This document shows positions 61,068 through 64,000 of a DNA stretch of 64,000 nucleotides, one piece after another; position 1 is the stretch's first letter; each line of letters starts with the position of its first letter. The notes beneath the pieces are model-generated. The model saw only the letters and a list, made by a program, of their open reading frames with translations. It did no database searches and was not told the DNA's origin. Source of the DNA: QQUJ01 sp050287605 (GTDB lineage Bacteria > Pseudomonadota > Gammaproteobacteria > QQUJ01). The stretch covers positions 1-64,000 of the forward strand of contig JBNKCG010000093.1 in the NCBI GenBank assembly GCA_050287605.1, read 5' to 3'. A program made the translations under genes and the position numbers.

Positions 61068-61391
61068 CTACGCAGGCGTATACTGCGTGGATTCCCGCTC
61101 CATCTCCTGGGCCGTTTCGTTGACCCGTTCGCGCAGCTCTTTCCCCGGTTTGAAGTGAGGAACATATTTACCCGGCAAAGCGACGGCGGTGCCTGTCTTC
61201 GGGTTGCGTCCCATGCGCGGCGGGCGGTAGTGCAGCGAAAAACTGCCGAAACCGCGTATCTCGATGCGCTCCCCCGATGACAGCGCCAGACTCATCTGCT
61301 CAATGAGGCTTTTCACCGCCAACTCCACATCTTTGTGCGCCAAGTGACCCTGTTTGCGCGCCAGCAGCTCGATCAATTCCGACTTGGTCAT
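61068..61391 (-). CDS. ihfB: integration host factor subunit beta
   Basis: 107 aa from the ATG at 61391. MTKSELIELLARKQ, then the DNA-arm RGFGSFSLHYRPPRMGRNPKTGTAV (with the intercalating Pro) and VPHFKPGKELRERVN identify IHF-beta. With IHF-alpha it bends DNA at specific sites. It follows rpsA by 66 bp with a stem-loop between. Confidence 0.97.
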   Translation of the reverse strand: MTKSELIELLARKQGHLAHKDVELAVKSLIEQMSLALSSGERIEIRGFGSFSLHYRPPRMGRNPKTGTAVALPGKYVPHFKPGKELRERVNETAQEMERESTQYTPA

Positions 61392-61410
61392 TCTAGTTTT
61401 CCCGGATCGG

Positions 61411-61434
61411 TGCGGGGGCCAAGCGGCCCCCGCA
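61411..61434 (-). terminator. stem-loop between rpsA and ihfB
   Basis: A perfect 10-bp stem (TGCGGGGGCC / GGCCCCCGCA) with a 4-nt loop but no U-run on the minus strand. It may lower read-through from rpsA into ihfB or be a processing site. Confidence 0.55.
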
Positions 61435-61457
61435 AGCCTTGTTCCCCACAAGAAGTG

Positions 61458-63128
61458 TTAGTCGTTCTTGCTTTCCAACTGCTCCTTGAAGATATCTCCC
61501 AGAGTCGCCCCCGTACTGGGCGCTTTGTAATCCTGCAGCACCGCGGCCTCTTCCTCGGAATCCTTGGCCTTGATCGACAACGTGATGCTTCGGGTTTTAC
61601 GATCCACACCAATGAATTTGGCTTCGATCTCGTCGCCGACTTTGAGCAGGGTGCGCGCATCCTCGACGCGATCACGCGCGATCTCTGAGGCGCGCAGATA
61701 CCCGTCGATGCCTTCGGCCAGATTCACCACCGCGCCCTTGGCATCCACTTCGGTCACGGTCCCGTTCACGACAGTGCCCTTGGGATTGGTAGCAACGTAG
61801 TTGGAGAAGGGATCCTGTTCCATCTGCTTGATGCCCAGCGAGATGCGTTCGCGCTCGGCGTCGATGGCCAACACAACGGCCTCGACCTCGTCGCCTTTCT
61901 TGAAGCGGCGCACGGCATCCTCGCCACCCTCGTTCCAAGAGATGTCGGAAAGGTGCACGAGACCGTCGATACCGCCGTCCAGGCCCACAAAAATACCGAA
62001 ATCGGTGATCGACTTGATGGTACCGCTGACCTTGTCGTTTTTGTTGTGCAGGGCGGCAAACTCGTCCCAGGGATTGGACTGACACTGTTTGATGCCCAGC
62101 GAGATACGGCGCCGGTCGGTGTCGATGTCGAGTACCATGACCTCCACTTCGTCGCCGATCTGAACCACCTTGGAGGGGTGGATGTTCTTGTTGGTCCAAT
62201 CCATCTCGGAGACGTGCACCAGACCTTCGACACCCTCTTCGATCTCCACGAAACAGCCATAGTCGGCCAAGTTGGTGACTTTACCGAACAGACGGGTGTT
62301 GACCGGGTAGCGGCGCGCGATGTCCATCCACGGATCTTCGCCCAGCTGTTTCAGGCCCAGGGAGACCCGGTTGCGCTCACGATCGAACTTGAGCACCTTC
62401 ACCTCGATCTCATCGCCGATGTTGACGATCTCGGATGGATTCTTGACCCGCTTCCAGGCCATGTCGGTGATGTGCAGCAGGCCGTCGATACCGCCCAGGT
62501 CCACGAACGCGCCGTAGTCGGTGAGGTTCTTGACCACACCCGTAACCACTTGGCCTTCCTGGAGATTCTTGAGCAATTCATCGCGCTCGGCGCTGTACTC
62601 TTCCTCCACCACGGCGCGGCGCGACACGACCACGTTGTTGCGGCGGCGATCCAGCTTGATGACCTTGAACTCCAGATCCTTGCCTTCCAGGTAGGTGGCA
62701 TCGCGCACCGGACGCACATCCACCAGCGAGCCCGGCAAAAAGGCGCGGATGTCTTCGATATCCACCGTGAAACCGCCCTTCACCTTGCCATTGATCTGGC
62801 CGGCGACGGTTTCGCCCTTGTCGAAGGCGGCCTCCAGCTTCATCCAGGTCTTGGCACGCTTGGCTTTTTCACGGGACAGGCGGGTTTCACCAAACCCGTC
62901 CTCAACGGTATCCAGGGCGACTTCGACTTCATCGCCGGCCTTGACGGTAACCTCGCCGTTCTCGTCGTAGAACTGGGCTGCGGGGATGACCCCCTCGGAC
63001 TTGAGCCCCGCTGAGACGATGACCACATCGGCCCGCACTTCCAACACGACGGCGTTCAGGATGCTGCCCGGACGCATCTGGGTCTGGGCAATACTCTCTT
63101 CAAACAGCTCTGCAAAACTTTCGGTCAT
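61458..63128 (-). CDS. rpsA: 30S ribosomal protein S1
   Basis: 556 aa with six S1 OB-fold repeats; the conserved LTDYGAFVDLGGIDGLLHITDMAW, ITDFGIFVGLDGGIDGLVHLSDISW and similar blocks recur. It binds mRNA and helps initiation on structured leaders. The length matches E. coli S1 (557). 130 bp downstream of cmk. Confidence 0.98.
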   Translation of the reverse strand: MTESFAELFEESIAQTQMRPGSILNAVVLEVRADVVIVSAGLKSEGVIPAAQFYDENGEVTVKAGDEVEVALDTVEDGFGETRLSREKAKRAKTWMKLEAAFDKGETVAGQINGKVKGGFTVDIEDIRAFLPGSLVDVRPVRDATYLEGKDLEFKVIKLDRRRNNVVVSRRAVVEEEYSAERDELLKNLQEGQVVTGVVKNLTDYGAFVDLGGIDGLLHITDMAWKRVKNPSEIVNIGDEIEVKVLKFDRERNRVSLGLKQLGEDPWMDIARRYPVNTRLFGKVTNLADYGCFVEIEEGVEGLVHVSEMDWTNKNIHPSKVVQIGDEVEVMVLDIDTDRRRISLGIKQCQSNPWDEFAALHNKNDKVSGTIKSITDFGIFVGLDGGIDGLVHLSDISWNEGGEDAVRRFKKGDEVEAVVLAIDAERERISLGIKQMEQDPFSNYVATNPKGTVVNGTVTEVDAKGAVVNLAEGIDGYLRASEIARDRVEDARTLLKVGDEIEAKFIGVDRKTRSITLSIKAKDSEEEAAVLQDYKAPSTGATLGDIFKEQLESKND

Positions 63129-63258
63129 GGTTGATTGGTCCCGGATCCACCCCGACTATGGGTGACCCCCTAGATTGCTTGCGTGGCGCTGGCGTACCAG
63201 GCCACAAGTCGGTCAATATCAAATCGCCCGGCATCGCCTACAGCGACCCAGGCCCCAG

Positions 63259-63951
63259 TTACGTCGAAGGCGCTTGCCCTTCGACAATTCGCGTCACGAT
63301 CGCTACCACTTCCTCGATCGACAGATCCGTGGTATCCACCGTGAGCGCATCCTGTGCGGGTTTCAGCGGGGCGACAGCACGACCGGAATCGCGCGCATCG
63401 CGCACCCTGATCTCCGCAAGAACATCCGCCAGACTAGCATCCAACCCTTTTCCTTTCAACTGCTTATATCGCCTTTGGGCCCGTGCCTCGGTGTCGGCGG
63501 TGAGGAACACTTTAGACTGCGCCGAGGGAAAAACCACCGTTCCCATATCGCGTCCGTCGGCCACCAGGCCCGGGGGTTCGGCGAAAGCGCGCTGGCGCTC
63601 GAGCAGCGCGCTGCGCACCTCGGGAATTGCGGCGACCTGCGATGCTGCGGCGCCGCATGCCTCGCTGCGCAGCATGCCGGTCACGTTCTCACCCTCGAGC
63701 TGGACGGTATCGTCGGCAGGATCGGCAGCCAGCTCGAACTGGACGTCCAGGTGGGCCGCCAGCGTCGCCAGGGTCGCCGTGTCATTGAGCGCAATGGCGT
63801 GGTTCTGAGCGGCCAGCGCCAACACCCGGTAGAGCGCACCGCTATCCAGGTAGTGCCACCCCAACTGCTTGGCGATGCGGCGGCTGACAGTGCCCTTGCC
63901 GGACCCACTGGGGCCGTCGATGGCCAGTATCCTGACGTTATCCGTCGTCAT
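63259..63951 (-). CDS. cmk: cytidylate kinase
   Basis: 230 aa; GGAG lies 6 nt before the ATG. P-loop GPSGSGKGTVSRRIA, LDSGALYR (CMP-binding), VADGRDMGTVVFP and the LID region RDARDSGRAVAPL. It phosphorylates CMP and dCMP. The cmk-rpsA-ihfB order is conserved in gammaproteobacteria. Confidence 0.98.
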   Translation of the reverse strand: MTTDNVRILAIDGPSGSGKGTVSRRIAKQLGWHYLDSGALYRVLALAAQNHAIALNDTATLATLAAHLDVQFELAADPADDTVQLEGENVTGMLRSEACGAAASQVAAIPEVRSALLERQRAFAEPPGLVADGRDMGTVVFPSAQSKVFLTADTEARAQRRYKQLKGKGLDASLADVLAEIRVRDARDSGRAVAPLKPAQDALTVDTTDLSIEEVVAIVTRIVEGQAPST

Positions 63952-64000
63952 GCGTCTCTCCCCGCCTTGGTGCGCGACACTCAGTGCTCGCGCGTTTGGT
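63952..64000 (-). other. upstream edge; end of an upstream gene cannot be confirmed
   Basis: 49 bp before cmk. aroA often lies here in related genomes, but too little sequence is present to identify a C-terminus. Confidence 0.3.

Noticed and set aside
63952..64000. aroA C-terminus upstream of cmk
   Set aside because: Expected by synteny, but 49 bp gives no recognisable protein end, so no call was made.

Overview
The window is GC-rich, densely coded DNA from a gammaproteobacterium. The evidence is housekeeping synteny: cmk-rpsA-ihfB-lapA-lapB-pyrF, efp/epmA/epmB, an E. coli-type pntAB, mlaA, lpxL-like and lpxR-like genes. A FimX-like protein, orphan FliK/FlhB-tail proteins and a group 3b-type NiFe hydrogenase would suit a chemolithotrophic or sulfur-oxidising (Chromatiales-like) lineage, but genus is inference. 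I see no rRNA, tRNA, CRISPR array or insertion sequence.

Layout. (1) 1-17081, all minus strand, reads as one long export operon. In transcription order it encodes a ~1930-aa beta-helix surface protein, three multicopper-oxidase-like secreted proteins (one with four Ig-like repeats), a small secreted protein, a subtilase with Calx-beta domains and a Ca/metal-binding motif, a Met/His-rich SCO copper chaperone, and a c-type cytochrome fused to a periplasmic-binding-protein-like domain that runs off the left edge. This copper/heme/protease cassette is the best candidate for an undescribed system. (2) 17453-20091: TPR protein, OmpR-type response regulator, pentapeptide-repeat protein. (3) 20176-25869: FliK-like and FlhB-tail proteins, an LpxR-type lipid A deacylase gene broken by an in-frame TAG, LpxL-like acyltransferase, EEP phosphohydrolase, MlaA. 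(4) 26232-33618: QueD-like protein, DUF599 protein, two EamA transporters, a VOC protein divergent from a WYL regulator with a striking operator pair, and pntAB. (5) 33972-40594, more accessory: a GH108 muramidase with a papain/alpha-beta-hydrolase fusion and a small leader ORF, a solitary LivH permease, secreted proteins, SlyD-like FKBP. (6) 40196-46483: hydrogenase operon hydB-G-D-A, maturation protease, sensor kinase and response regulator, mostly joined by 4-bp start/stop overlaps. (7) 46774-54464: rhodanese, psd, nitronate monooxygenase, EF-P and its modification enzymes, PilZ-like protein. (8) 54612-64000: FimX-like protein, outer-membrane protein, HslR, ComEA-like protein, then the pyrF-to-cmk housekeeping block.

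How it fits together: several blocks build or remodel the cell surface (MlaA, LpxL/LpxR, LapAB, Psd, the copper-oxidase operon). NAD(P)H and electron balance is served by the transhydrogenase and the NAD(P)-linked hydrogenase with its own two-component pair. Translation support comes from EF-P, EpmA, EpmB, S1 and Hsp15.
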